Shown: positions 49,539-61,500 of the stretch, piece by piece
Position numbering within the stretch: the stretch's first letter is position 1
Layout: every line of letters starts with the position of its first letter
Made by a program: the position numbers and the translations under genes
Notes under the pieces: generated by a model
Databases searched by the model: none
Told to the model about the DNA's origin: nothing
The model's input: the letters and a program-made list of their open reading frames with translations, nothing else
Source: Anisakis pegreffii
Lineage: Eukaryota > Nematoda > Chromadorea > Rhabditida > Anisakidae
Assembly (NCBI GenBank): GCA_035041965.1
Contig: JAPYMA010000052.1
Coordinates: 62,001 to 126,000 of the forward strand
Direction of reading: 5' to 3'
DNA: 64,000 nt

Positions 49539-52500
49539 AGCCTTTCAACCGCAAAATAAGCCACCGACTATACAGCAGTCCTTCGACTGCGATCTCGACT
49601 GAACACTACAACTAATCAGCGATGATATCAGCACCAATCAGTCAAAGTTATTCAAGCGGGTAGCGCAGCCTAGCAGCAGTCAGCAGCACTTATTACCCTC
49701 TAGTAGACAAACACACGAGCGAGCACTCAAATGAATGAATATTGCTCCGTGGACCACTCTCTCAGTGTTTCTGCAAAGAAAAAATTATTCATTTATTCGC
49801 TAGCTAACTGAAATTTAGCGGTACAATGGAGAGTTTTGGGTGATCGTCTAAGTTTCTGTTCATTCGGAAGCGTTTACCCCTCAGAAGAGGAACATTCTAT
49901 CAAATCAATCGAGTCACGGAAATTCGATGGTCGAACAGTGATTACGGATCATGAACAATCGTTATAGATGCACTGTAATACCGTAAACAGCTTCTGACAA
50001 CGGTTACAGTTAAAACTCAGTTACGATGCAAGACTACAAAAATGCGCATGATGGATAGCGTTTTGATGGGACTGTTTGGACAAGATACCTTTGAAGAAGG
50101 TATTTATATACGCATAAAATGTTTGACTAGGCGCTATAGCACGTGACCGAGCGTGAGCTTGAGTACAACAATTATGTGAACAATTTACCTACACATACAC
50201 AAATAAATATGTACTTAAGTGAATATGACTCGTATTGTAAATAGACATTCATTCCCCTACACTTTTATCGTTCGTCATGATGCATTCAGAAATCAAAATG
50301 AGGGATAGAGTGAGTGAATGAATCAATAACCGATAAATGATCTGAATACACTGATCTAATAAGAGCTCTCTTCGATTATCGATCACACATCACATTACGA
50401 ATAGATTAAGGTGTGTGTGAGCGATACACACGTTGTTGAGTTACACACCAACAAATGAGAAATGTACTAAGAATAAGAAAACAACATTAACAGCAATAAA
50501 GAAACATTGAAAAGTAGTGAAATTGATAACGCGATAAAAATCGCCAAGAAAACAACATCAATAATGATAGCACTTACAAAACTACAATGATAACAAAAAT
50601 ATGCGATAAGTTAGTGATAAGCAATGATAAGAGATGAAACTGTTTAATGCTCGTTTATGTTGTGCCTTGCGATGGTGATCACCTTGTGTCGTCTTATGCC
50701 GACTGCTGTTGTAGCTGCTGCTGCTAGAGCTCTGTGTGTGCTGTTGGTCGTCTTCAAGATGGTGATTATAAGTTGATTGCGGTTTGCTTAGCGAGAATGG
50801 GGCAGTTTGAAGAAAACTGTTAGAAGACACGAGAACACGAGAAAGAAGGACACTCTCGAAACGTCGAACAAACGAAAGCATTCAAAAATACAACAACACT
50901 GAATGTATGTGTGTGCCTATGTATGTATACATAAGATATTGTTAAGGATTGCAGCAGCAATTGAACTTGATGAATCATGCGCATTAACAGTGCTGTTAAT
51001 AGTGCCCGTTGATAGCAAAAAAGTCCGATAGATAGATAGAATATCCTTAGTTCGTTGTCGTCGTCGTTATGCGATAACGATGACGATGACTCCTTAACAA
51101 GCAACTGAAAGAACACAGAAAGAAGGAGCATTATTCAATGATCATTATTTCCATTCTGCTCGATATAGCTCTTATTCATCAACGACAACGCGAGATGATG
51201 ATAATGCCAATGAAGCAAGCCAACGAAACACGGATAGTTGCCCGCCTCCTTCTCCTACTGATTATTCATTTGGATTATTCTCATTCATCTCAGAGGCATC
51301 CTTCAACCAGCACTACTATTCCTCGTACGTTTCCTCTTCCTCTTAAGCTCTTAGCTGAATAATCTCAATCCGGATATCTCTTATCCACATTCATTCTCTT
51401 CACATCCTCTCTTATATATCTCTCTCTCCTTTCTTCTTTCAATCATCTATATTCCTTACTCTATACTCCTTTTATTCAGTCGCAACAATTCAGTAGCAGA
51501 GAGTTTTAGTGCCGCCACACCCATTTCGTTTAATTCTCAGCCTTGGCTGTTGTCATCTCTAGGCTATGAGCCTTAGGCTGCCTAATCTGAGCGCTATTCA
51601 ACTCGCTTGGCTTATATGGTCATCTCAGTTTGCAGCTAACATACGAGATGCAAGCCAATCGAAAACATCAGACAATTGTATACTTGCCATTTACCTCACT
51701 ACTTTCATCTCTTCTTTTCCTCATACCCTTCCGCATGTAACGAGCGCATCAAAATGTTTCAAGTTGAATCGAATCACACGACCAATGCGACGAAATGACA
51801 TGAGATGTTGAAGATGTTCACCATCTAACAATAAGCTACTACTTCTCATTAATGCGCATTCCATTTCTATAATTGCAACTATTACTGCTAATACCAGTGT
51901 TGAAGTGGGGCACTTCTCACATATTCATGAAGAGCAATTGAAGTGTTTTTGACCTAATCTTGCAATTATTATTAATGAATAAGTTGGATCTTTGAACCCA
52001 TAGCAATCAATCAATTAGAAGATAAATGAGCTGGTACAGTCTCGTGATGAATTCGGTTGGCACTAAAAAGAATTCTTGAGTCAGTCAACAAATGAAGTAC
52101 AGAATGGGGAAAATGACGCAGGACTGAGGAGTAATGTCAGGAAAAGTAGAGATTATGATGTGATGGATGCAATATATCACTGCTTTAATGTGTCTTGATT
52201 CTTGATGAATTTATGGATGAATATATGCCTTTTGCATGAATGAGTAAACGTTGACATTAGCAAAAGTCGCTGTTAATAATAAATTATGTGAATGGACACT
52301 AAAAAGTTGGTGTGTTATTTTGTTAAGTTGATTTTTTAAATAATTATTGGTTAGTGCATTCTATGAATTGTATGTCTAATAAGTAGGTTTCAACGGCTTT
52401 TAGATTCACAAATATAAATTATTGTTTCCACATTTGAATCAAGTGGGCGCTTAAGATGAGGAGGAGTGACTGGCATCCCTTTCGTGGAATGCTAGTCTTC

Positions 52501-55500
52501 GATACGGACTTGAGTTGAGTGATCGAAAGTGATCAAGTGATGCGCAGTAATGATCTCTGATGAACACACTAATGCTATCGCACACTTTACACATTTAATC
52601 ATGCATACGGACTCATGATTTTTTCACTAAACATTACACTAACAACAGTGTGTTCCATTGTACTTTCTGAAGAAGTTCAACAGAATGCTCTGATTGGTGG
52701 TGCCCGTTCGGCGTTATCAGTAAACATTTAAATAAAGTCGTTCTGAGCATGAGTTAGATCCATCATGAAAGAAACAACTCGTCAGAATGCAATTTCATGT
52801 GAACATGTAGAGTATATGTCTGTTAATGTCACAGCCCACGGAAGAACTAGGCTGAATTTCAGAATATCAGAGCATCAAATGCCTTGGAATTTTTGACTCC
52901 AGTGTGGAAGTCGGTTGGCACCATCGGAAAGGCAGTAATGGTCATAGGCTTAATATGATATGATAGTTTATTGCTGAATGAGAAATATGTACAAGCAATA
53001 ATACAACATGAAAGGCGGAACGCTCTGACATCATGCCGCCGATTGGTCGAATTAGTAAAAAATAATAATAAATTAAAATAAAAAGGTTGAATAAATGATA
53101 GTGGTTCAGATAGTAACAGGCTTGATACGTGCTAACGGTTTTCAATTTTTGAAGATCGGTCAGTGTCACGATCGATCATGTTTTGTTCTCGACATCTCTC
53201 AGCCATGATGCTCACCTATAATCCTGTTTTCCTCAAGTCAAATTAAGTTTCCATTAATGGTTGTGACATCATATCGTTGTACAGTGATGGATTCGGCAAT
53301 ATTTTATGGGGATAATAGATGTGTTGTGTTGCTTTGTCATTTTCTTTGCTTTCCTCCATTGCCGCCGCTGCAACATCCTCGTCAGCATACATGCTGCATC
53401 GTCATTATACAACTGACTATTTAATTAGTTTTCGGAAGGCTCAATGGCCAAATGCGTATTCAACGATGCCACATATAGCGCACACGATGGTTACCCCTAA
53501 TAAATAACATCCCAATGAAACATACCAAAGCAAACGCAGCCATCCAACCAGCCATCCGCGACTGCTGCATAAAAATTGGTTGAGTCGTTTCAGTTAATTA
53601 CTGAAATTTCATAGCAGAGTGAAAGAAAAACCAATTTTCAGATATAACTAACGAATATTGTTGTGAATTTCACTAACATATTCAGTAATATCTCGAGTTC
53701 TTGTAGTCAGTAGTGAAGGGATTGTGATGACGGGAGCTTTAGAACAGACGAAAATGTATTTGTTTTTTGGGAGATATCTCACACTCGAGAATATAGTCCA
53801 GAATGGCAATCAAATGTCACTGGAAATGTTAAACAAGTATTCAAAATGGGGCACTCGAAGAATTTCATGACTAAACGGCCAACAAAATGAAACTATACTA
53901 CCATATCTCTTCAAATTTCACAATTTACTTGACTGCAGAAGAGCATTTTCTGCAGAAAAGAAGAAAAACTTCACTCAATCGAGACTATTGGTTGCATGAT
54001 TCAACGTTCATTTGGTGAAGTCATTTTTTTTCGGAAGTAAAAGCGAATGAATCCATAGAAATCTTTTGTGAACATGAAGAAAGCGAAGAGATGAACCAAT
54101 TTATCGAAGATGGAAGAAAAGAAAGCAAAACACAAAAGCACAAAAAAAGAGACGCGAAAAAAATGGTCGAGCTAATTTTTTCGAATCAGCAATTGAAAAG
54201 AATGGAGAAATGTAAAAGCAATCTGCAAACAGCGCTAATGTGGTGGATCACAATCACTATGAATAGATGAAATGAAGGAATATTCATTCAATTGATTTGG
54301 TGCAAATGCTTGGCGAACGAATATTGTGAGTATTTACCGACTTTAGAAACGGTTCATGAATCGGACCGTTTCCTTTGAAGAATTTTTTTGTGTCGAGACA
54401 GAACACACGCATTCGAACATTTCAATTCCATTTTCCATAGCATCATTTTCAAAAAAATCAAATTTCTCGTCGCACAAACGGAACTAAACAATTAAAGTTA
54501 TTGGATTGAATAGAATGAAGAATTTCTTTTCAGGGGAAGTCTTTAAGTCAAAATTGCCCAACATTCTTTTCTTTTTCAGTATAAAACATGGCGTTTATGT
54601 GGCGTTTATAGCGGCGGAATTACGTAAATGAATCTCCAACGAAATAGAATTATAAGATCTTATGGGCTGAAATCAACAAAGAAGTTTCCAAGGCAAAAGA
54701 GCAAGTGGTGAAGCATAAAATGCTTTCAGGAATTGGGTATCTTATTTGGTCTGGATCTTTGGAGGTTGTTCAGAAGAGGTCACCTGTGTTAACAGTTTTC
54801 AGCTTTTGGATGTAAGTGATCAGTTTGAAATGAAATATGCGAAGTTGACAAGAAAGATCAAAATCAAAAGTAATATCATAGCAAAACAGTCGTTAATTGA
54901 GAATGACTCTTCTTCATTATTAATATCATCAATTAACGAAAACGCTTCGGCGTAACTGACTTCCACTGAAAAAATTCCAATAATGCATGAAAGTTTATCG
55001 GCAATATAGAAGGCAATAAGAATAAATATGAAAATGATTCACAAACATTTTATCATTTCGGGTTATAGTCAGCAATCGATGGGCATTATGGGTTGAAGTG
55101 AATCCGTTTTCGATTTCGAAATTCTTATTCACTCACAAAAGGTTTTCATTTTGTATTGGGTACACTAAATGAGTCATTGAAATTACTAAGAATTATGAGG
55201 GTCTCTTAAGGAAATTATCGGTAAATTTTAATCTATATTAGCAATTTTTTGAAAATGAAAGCAAACGACTTCCGAAGATCATGAAAACCGATTCCACATA
55301 GGCATTTTAGTTGGTAAAATGGAAAAACGAATTCCCTTCAGTGCTATACAATATTCACCGGTCGCCAACTCATTCATCATCACATTCGAAGGCGGAAAAG
55401 TCCAATTGGAAAAATGGGATACTCCCATCAAAAAAACAATTATCTTGAAGTGCTGCCATTTTATGCTGTTGGCATAGACAGACAACTCACAGAACAAACA

Positions 55501-55655
55501 ATCACCTAAACAATAAACACGAGCATTTTTAAGCATTGTATTACAAAGTAAATGATTAATCTATCATATGCACAAATCAAGATGAATAAATAAGTTATTA
55601 TTGTTTGCAAACAATCCGCGGAAAGACAATTTTTGGGTTGTTTCAAAATTAGAAG
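49539..55655. other. unc-76 upstream region to the bZIP 3' side; no firm gene
   Basis: Six kilobases without a recognised gene. Two weak plus-strand candidates are described in the findings: a possible exon at 54730-54811 with an IFGG motif, and a 62-codon frame at 53322-53507 beginning with a signal-peptide-like stretch. The region 50400-51450 is rich in simple sequence such as (GAT/ATG), CT-rich and TG-rich tracts, and gives spurious frames on both strands. Confidence 0.5.
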
Positions 55656-55661
55656 TTTATT
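55656..55661 (-). promoter_or_regulatory. Candidate poly(A) signal of the bZIP gene
   Basis: TTTATT on the plus strand reads AATAAA on the gene's strand, about 310 bases after the TAA stop at 55974-55976. Confidence 0.4.
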
Positions 55662-55973
55662 TAATTTTTTGAAGTAATTCGACAGAATCAAAAGTGAAAA
55701 TAAGTGCAAATGAATATAAATGCATTAGATGAGAAGAAATTTTCATTCGTAGACTATTTGTGAGTTTAGATGAATAATGTGTTTTAATGCATTCACATTC
55801 ATTCATTTACACTGTACGCGATAACAAAACAACAACAATACCGACTAAAACGATAATACAATAATCGAAAGAATAGAGTACCACAAAACCTGTTATTAGG
55901 CATTAGAGTGAAATAATGATAATTATTTGGTAGTGAGTGCTGTGAAAGACTTGAACTGGGGAGAGGAGGGGGC

Positions 55974-58900
55974 TTATTGTGCGAATAGTGCTTGTTGTGG
56001 TTGTGTTGGAGGACTCGAGGCAGGCAAAGTTATTGAAAGGGGCGCCTGGATAGGAGTGGGGCTTTGCGGCCGAGTTGACGGTGATAAATTGGTGGTTGTG
56101 GACGATGGTGCAGCGACAATAACCGGTTGCGGTGTATGAATAATAGCGGATTGAGTGGTGAGGATCGGAGTGGGAGCTGGAAGAATGCTTGGCGATAGCA
56201 TTAGGACACGTAGACGTTCGGTTTCGGCACGAAGTTGCTCGACTTCAAGTCGTAGCCGCAGATTCTCTTGCTCAAGAACGGCCGCACGGACCGCCATCTC
56301 ATCCTCCTTAAAAGTAAAACATAAAATCTCAAATGTTTGAGCCACAAATTTTCAATTGTTCTTGCCATGAACTTCATGGGATTGAATGAGTTGTATGTGC
56401 GATATTATGAATTTAATTTTAAGAATGACTAGATCGTCATTAACTGAAATACTTTCGAATTGAATTAGTAGCTGAGATCTCTTATATTCTGAGAGCCATT
56501 CTGTAGAAATTTGCCCATTGCTCAGAGTTGATTTATTCGGTGCATCAAGAAACCATTTGAAGCAGTCTTCAGCTTACGAATTTCAGCAAGAAGTAATAAA
56601 AGAGGTAATGATATAAAAGAGTAATGCATCAAAAAAAGCATTCTGAATTACTTAAGTCGTACAATGTTTATTGCACTCTTCTGTTCAAGCTCATTTGCCT
56701 AATGGAAAAGACAATATTATTCATTGCATTACTTATTGACTCGCTATGAATTCCTCGACCATTTCTGCAGTAATTTTCATGCAAAACTGCCACCATTTCT
56801 TATAGTTTATGACTTCTTTGTTTAATCTGCCTAATGGAATGTTGCAGTTTTCAGAACGTATTATTCTCAAATGTTGTTCGCGTTACGAGTGAAATGAACG
56901 TTATTTAAAAAAAAAAGATGTAATAGTATTTGGACACAACTTTCTATGAATTCCCAAGAACATATAATTCATGATAGAAACGAATGAAATATTGGGGCAT
57001 TTAAGCAGTTTTAGTTGAATTCATCTGAACAAAATTCAGCTAACAGGCAACAAAATTCAGCAACAACGATGAAACTAGTTGTTGTTAAAGCTTGAACTTG
57101 CTTGAATTTTTTTGAATTTTTACATTTCACTTTCTGAGGATCTTATTCCGTTCCTAAATGGTTCCCTATATTTTGCTCAGAAATATTTCTGATTAGATGT
57201 GTCTGCTGTTTGTGTGGACTTTGTGAAATGAATAAACGAATTAATCAAGAAATTTAAGAGATCGAATAGGTTTTCGCGATGATCGAGACCTTTTGACGTC
57301 TCGAATCGCGACTTCGCTTTGCCGCATCATTATTTTTACGCCTCCTCTCCCAGTAAGCTTCATCCTTGACCAGTTCCTTTTTTTTACGAACATTCTCATT
57401 GCGTACAATCACATTACGATGTGGCGTTTGTATGGGTGTTACAGGCGATGTGTCGTTATCGGACGTCGATGATGTCACCTCAAATTTATGCTTCGTAAAT
57501 TTTGCCAGCCCAACAATTCAATACTGGTCACGCATTATCTGAACTGATGAGTGACAAATATTCGTATTTAGTTGAGATATATGAGTAGTGTCAGACATGA
57601 AATTTAGCTGCCCAGAATAAAAATTTTTACCGTCATGCACTCAAACCGGTTAGGGTCATCGAAACCGGATCCACGAATTTGGATACGTAAAAAGAACCTG
57701 AGTGGATGATGATGAGGAGGATAATTGATCACAGCTACGTGAGAAATCATTGGTTGGCACCGAAAGAGCTGTTATTGGATCTGATGGATCGTAGATCTGG
57801 AATGGGCGTAAGGTGGCACATTGCTTTTCGAATTTCATCTCATCTTGCAACATATTCAGAATATTCGACGATACGAACGGATTCACGAGAGGACTCATCA
57901 ACGACGTATGCGACAGATGCGGCATGTTGCTGTACGTGACTGGAAGCTCGTATGGTAGAAAACTCTGCAAAATGAAAAACTTAGCATTAGGATTTGATCG
58001 TATGATCAAGGGTATTTGATAAATTTAGTGTATGTGAGACATATTTCAACATTATACTTCGAGACACAATCTGATTTGCACATCTTTTTTTGTCAGCTAA
58101 ACTAGATACGTTGTTATCATATGAGACATAGAATGTTTTTAAGTTCTTGCATGTTCCTCTGAAGATGCGATCAACCAAATATCTTTATTACAGTTGGACG
58201 AATAATTAAGTTATAGTGTGGAATCTGGGAATTTGCGCGATTTTTCTGGCTCATTCAGTTTCCATTGAATGAGCCAGCAAGATCACACAGTTTTTTTATA
58301 TTAGCGGTCTGAAGGTCCCAGTGTCCAACAACTTTCGAGAGTTCCTTTCTGCCTGTACTCTGAATTCAGGGTCACATATAGTGGATAGCGAAGTAGCAGA
58401 TTTTGAATGAAATTATGAAAGGAGGCAAAATGATATGAGGAAAGTTTTTTTTGATACGAACTCTCCAACTTAGATCATGTTCAGTTTGAACGTTACGTTC
58501 TCGTTTCTGAAGATACCTGTCCAGAGATGTCATTATTTTTTATGGTCATCAAAGTCGAGAGGCTGACATTTACCAAGATTCGGTTGGAATATTTTTCGCT
58601 TTGTGCGGTATCTGTATAGAAACATCTGGTCGAAGGTTTGATTCATAGTTTGGATTAGATTTTGAGCATGTTTCAAACTTATGAAAAATTTTCGCATAAA
58701 CAACTCTACAAGTTAGGCCCACCAAAGCTGACTATTTCTATCATTGATGCCTAATAATGGACGATGATTTTTTGGAAACTATTTTCCTATGAACGTGTAG
58801 CATCATGAGACAACTTGTTCCACTATGAACTTTCGAAATGCGGAATTTTAAAGAAAATTTCTGCAAAGATTAAGAAAATCTTGAATCAAAAGAACCATGA

Positions 58901-61500
58901 ATCTTCGAAAGTAAAGAAATCATTGTGAAGTTGAAGGTTCTGTTCATCGGCACTGTATTAAGAATTTCCCATCGCTTTATTTTTCAATCACCAATTTACG
59001 GTGATTACTACTTCGCATTTTGAAGCGTTCTTGAAACTTTTTAAACACAACGGTTCTTTTGTTCAATGAGACAATACGTGGCCGATTTCTTGTCGTAGCG
59101 CTCTTCGTTATCAAAAGAAATTTGTAATGATTGATGATTACAATCCATCAGAATGATCAATTAAGTCCATCAGGTTAATGCGATAATACCTTTATGCAAC
59201 ATTTCTCTTCCACAAAACACAATAGATTTGATTATTTCATTCTTCCGTATCTAAGTTCTTTTCACCTGCATAATATCCGTATCGCCTTTCGTAACGCCAA
59301 CAATGCATGCTCAACACATGCGTATTGCTCTGCACGATCTCAATGAATGTTTCCTTTACTTAATTGGACTATTCCTTTCGATTCCACTCACAACAATATG
59401 CAACAATCATATGCCTATGAAACAGCGGAAAAGGGACTGCAATTGTACTAAAAATGTAATTTGCTCATGAAAATGGACATAATCATGGACAATGAACAGT
59501 TGATCATGAATCCTGTTCGAATCGTTATTTTTTCCTACTGCACGATTTTGATGTACACCTTAGTAAGGTCCGTACATATTAGAGTGGGAACTGAACAAAT
59601 GGTGACCAAACATTTCAAAAAAAGGAAAGGTCATCGTGACCGATTGTTAGATGAGTTTTTGGATGATTAAAAATGTACAGTGAAGAATGTGAAAGCAATC
59701 AAATCTAATCCAGAAAGGAAAACATCGGAAATTTTTGCTGACATATGGACCAAAACAAACCAAACTAAATGGATCGGATAATTCGAGAAGAAAAACGAAC
59801 ACATCCGTATGCATGACACAACAGTTTCGCTAGATACGGACGATCGAACAGAATTGGATTTTCAATTGAGAAATTTTTGTAATTCTTACAATGAAAGCAA
59901 AAGATTGCAGGAATTGAGGAAGGAAATCTGTTGATCGAAACGAAACATCAGTGCTCTAACGCAGAAATGTGTTAATAGGAATGAGTGAAATTTCAGTGAT
60001 TTTTGGTGTTGATTGTTTGAGCAGATTTGAATCATTGTTTCGTTTTCTTTGCACACGATGACATACAAATGAATTTCGAGGGCTTGAATCCTCGTGGATT
60101 AAGGCGAATGCTCAAGAATGCCTTTTGCCTCGAGGTTGTTGACTAGATAATTCTTGTGCAACAATGTGAGTAGATACCTTCAAGGATGCAGACAACTCTA
60201 CTATATAAATGTGAGGTCAACCGAACAGAATCTTTACTGAGGACTAGTTTTTTCGTTGTCACAGTTTACTTGTTTACAACTGCGGGTTCCGCGGAGAAAA
60301 CAACTGTCATCGTGACTCATGGTTGCAAAATCCTGACTATTCTTTAATCCAGGGATCCGGATTAGTTCCAAAATAAATCTGCAGAACGATCACGAGCAGA
60401 AAACAGAGCAACGGTGATGATCGATGATAATGAGAGCTTACGCTGACATATGACATATGGATCAAAACAAACGACACTAAACAGATCGGATAGCTGACAA
60501 TACGAAATTTTTGTTCGTTGTTTTCTGAAAAACGAAATCCGAGGTGATACCTATATATGATTTTCGATCAGCTATTGTTTCTTGGGTAATAAACAACAAA
60601 TATTACTGAATATGATTTAACTGGGAGTGAAAATTGCCAAAACTTTATCATACAAAGTCAAATCCCAAAAAACCAGCGATTCTTTAGAACATAAATCCCG
60701 GGATTGCAATCGTGACGAGAAGTCGGGATCCCATGCACCTACTAGTTTTGTTGTGATTCATGCCACAGTTACCATTATACTGTCTTCACAGATTTCGCCA
60801 CTTTTGAAACTTTTTTCAGGAATTCTTCTACATGAAATTTTGAGTATATCGCTCGAGTCAAGATGGTTAGCCATGCTTCACAGTGATGTGAACTGAATGA
60901 AATTAGAATCGCCAGCAAGCATTAAACTATCAGAAATACCTCCTCTTCTATTATTCTTTCCTTGCTATAAAATCCACTTTTCAAGCAATTCATGGATATT
61001 TTTATCAGACCATACGTGTCAATCGCTTGAATAGTATCCAACTGAGTTGAAAGTTGCTCGCAAGCCACATGATTTAATCATGAGCAAGATAGATATATCA
61101 TAGATAATGCTAATGTACCAGCCAGTTTCCATACCCTTTGAATCAGGATCATACAATTTGATTTCACACTCGATCGCTTACCAGCATTACTTGTGGCTCT
61201 GTTTTTGATTATCAAAGCATAATCTAAATGCTGGCCAACACTTTTTTATTTTCGAAACGAATTTTGACATGACACAGTCATGCGTACTTATCATTGTAGC
61301 AATAAGATAACAGCGCAACATGTGGAGTATCTGCAGGACGAATGTTACAAAAACTATGCCGCAACACTGAGAGTCTCCGATAAAACAGGAGAGATTGTAA
61401 AAAATCACATGAATAGTGATCAAGTTAAGTTTAATCCTAGAAGATGTGACTCATCATACCTTAGCTGCAAATTGTGGTAATGGCTGTGAAAGTGATGTCA
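55974..61500 (-). CDS. PAR-type bZIP transcription factor (CES-2/HLF-like)
   Basis: Four exons on the minus strand, all joined in phase 0: 61500-61459, 57964-57698, 57478-57290 and 56306-55974, giving 276 residues. Residues 139-166 are the basic region, with the family signature RKKKELVKDEAYWERRRK followed by KNNDAAKRSRDSRRQK (N-N-D-A-A-K-R-S-R DNA-contact block). The leucine zipper follows in the next exon with regular heptads (LEQENLRLRLEVEQLRAET). The tail is rich in Pro, Thr, Ser and Gln, as in an activation domain. Residues 15-103 are a Ser/Pro-rich, otherwise unrecognised region ending in a run of serines. Nematode members include CES-2 and ATF-2, which control cell-death specification and other developmental genes. 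The 14-residue first exon is the least certain part: it has a good GTATGA donor and an in-phase join, but no homology support. The acceptor of the basic-region exon (TTTGAG) is weak. Confidence 0.88.
58229..58294 (+). other. Imperfect hairpin, possible precursor of a small RNA
   Basis: A perfect 12-bp stem pairs CTGGCTCATTCA (58246-58257) with 58266-58277 around an 8-base loop. Pairing continues outward to about 58229/58294, broken only by isolated mismatches at 58245/58278, 58238/58285, 58236/58287 and 58232/58291, with some G-U pairs. The total is about 66 nt, in the size range of nematode pre-miRNA hairpins, although the loop is short. Either strand could fold. No known miRNA seed is recognised. 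Confidence 0.35.
59737..59780 (+). repeat. Dispersed repeat, copy 1
   Basis: Shares GCTGACATATG, then CAAAACAAAC, then ACTAAA and GATCGGATA in the same order as 60442-60492, with small differences. Both copies are in the first intron of the bZIP gene. Confidence 0.6.
60442..60492 (+). repeat. Dispersed repeat, copy 2
   Basis: Diverged partner of 59737-59780, in direct orientation about 700 bp away, with an internal duplication of the word GACATATG. Confidence 0.6.

Larger units (their letters stand above)
57965..61458 (-). other. bZIP gene intron 1 (3.5 kb)
   Basis: The intron contains the imperfect hairpin at 58229-58294 and a diverged 50-bp sequence present twice (59737-59780 and 60442-60492). 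No coding exon was recognised between the first and second exons. If the proposed first exon is wrong, the true one could lie here. Confidence 0.5.
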
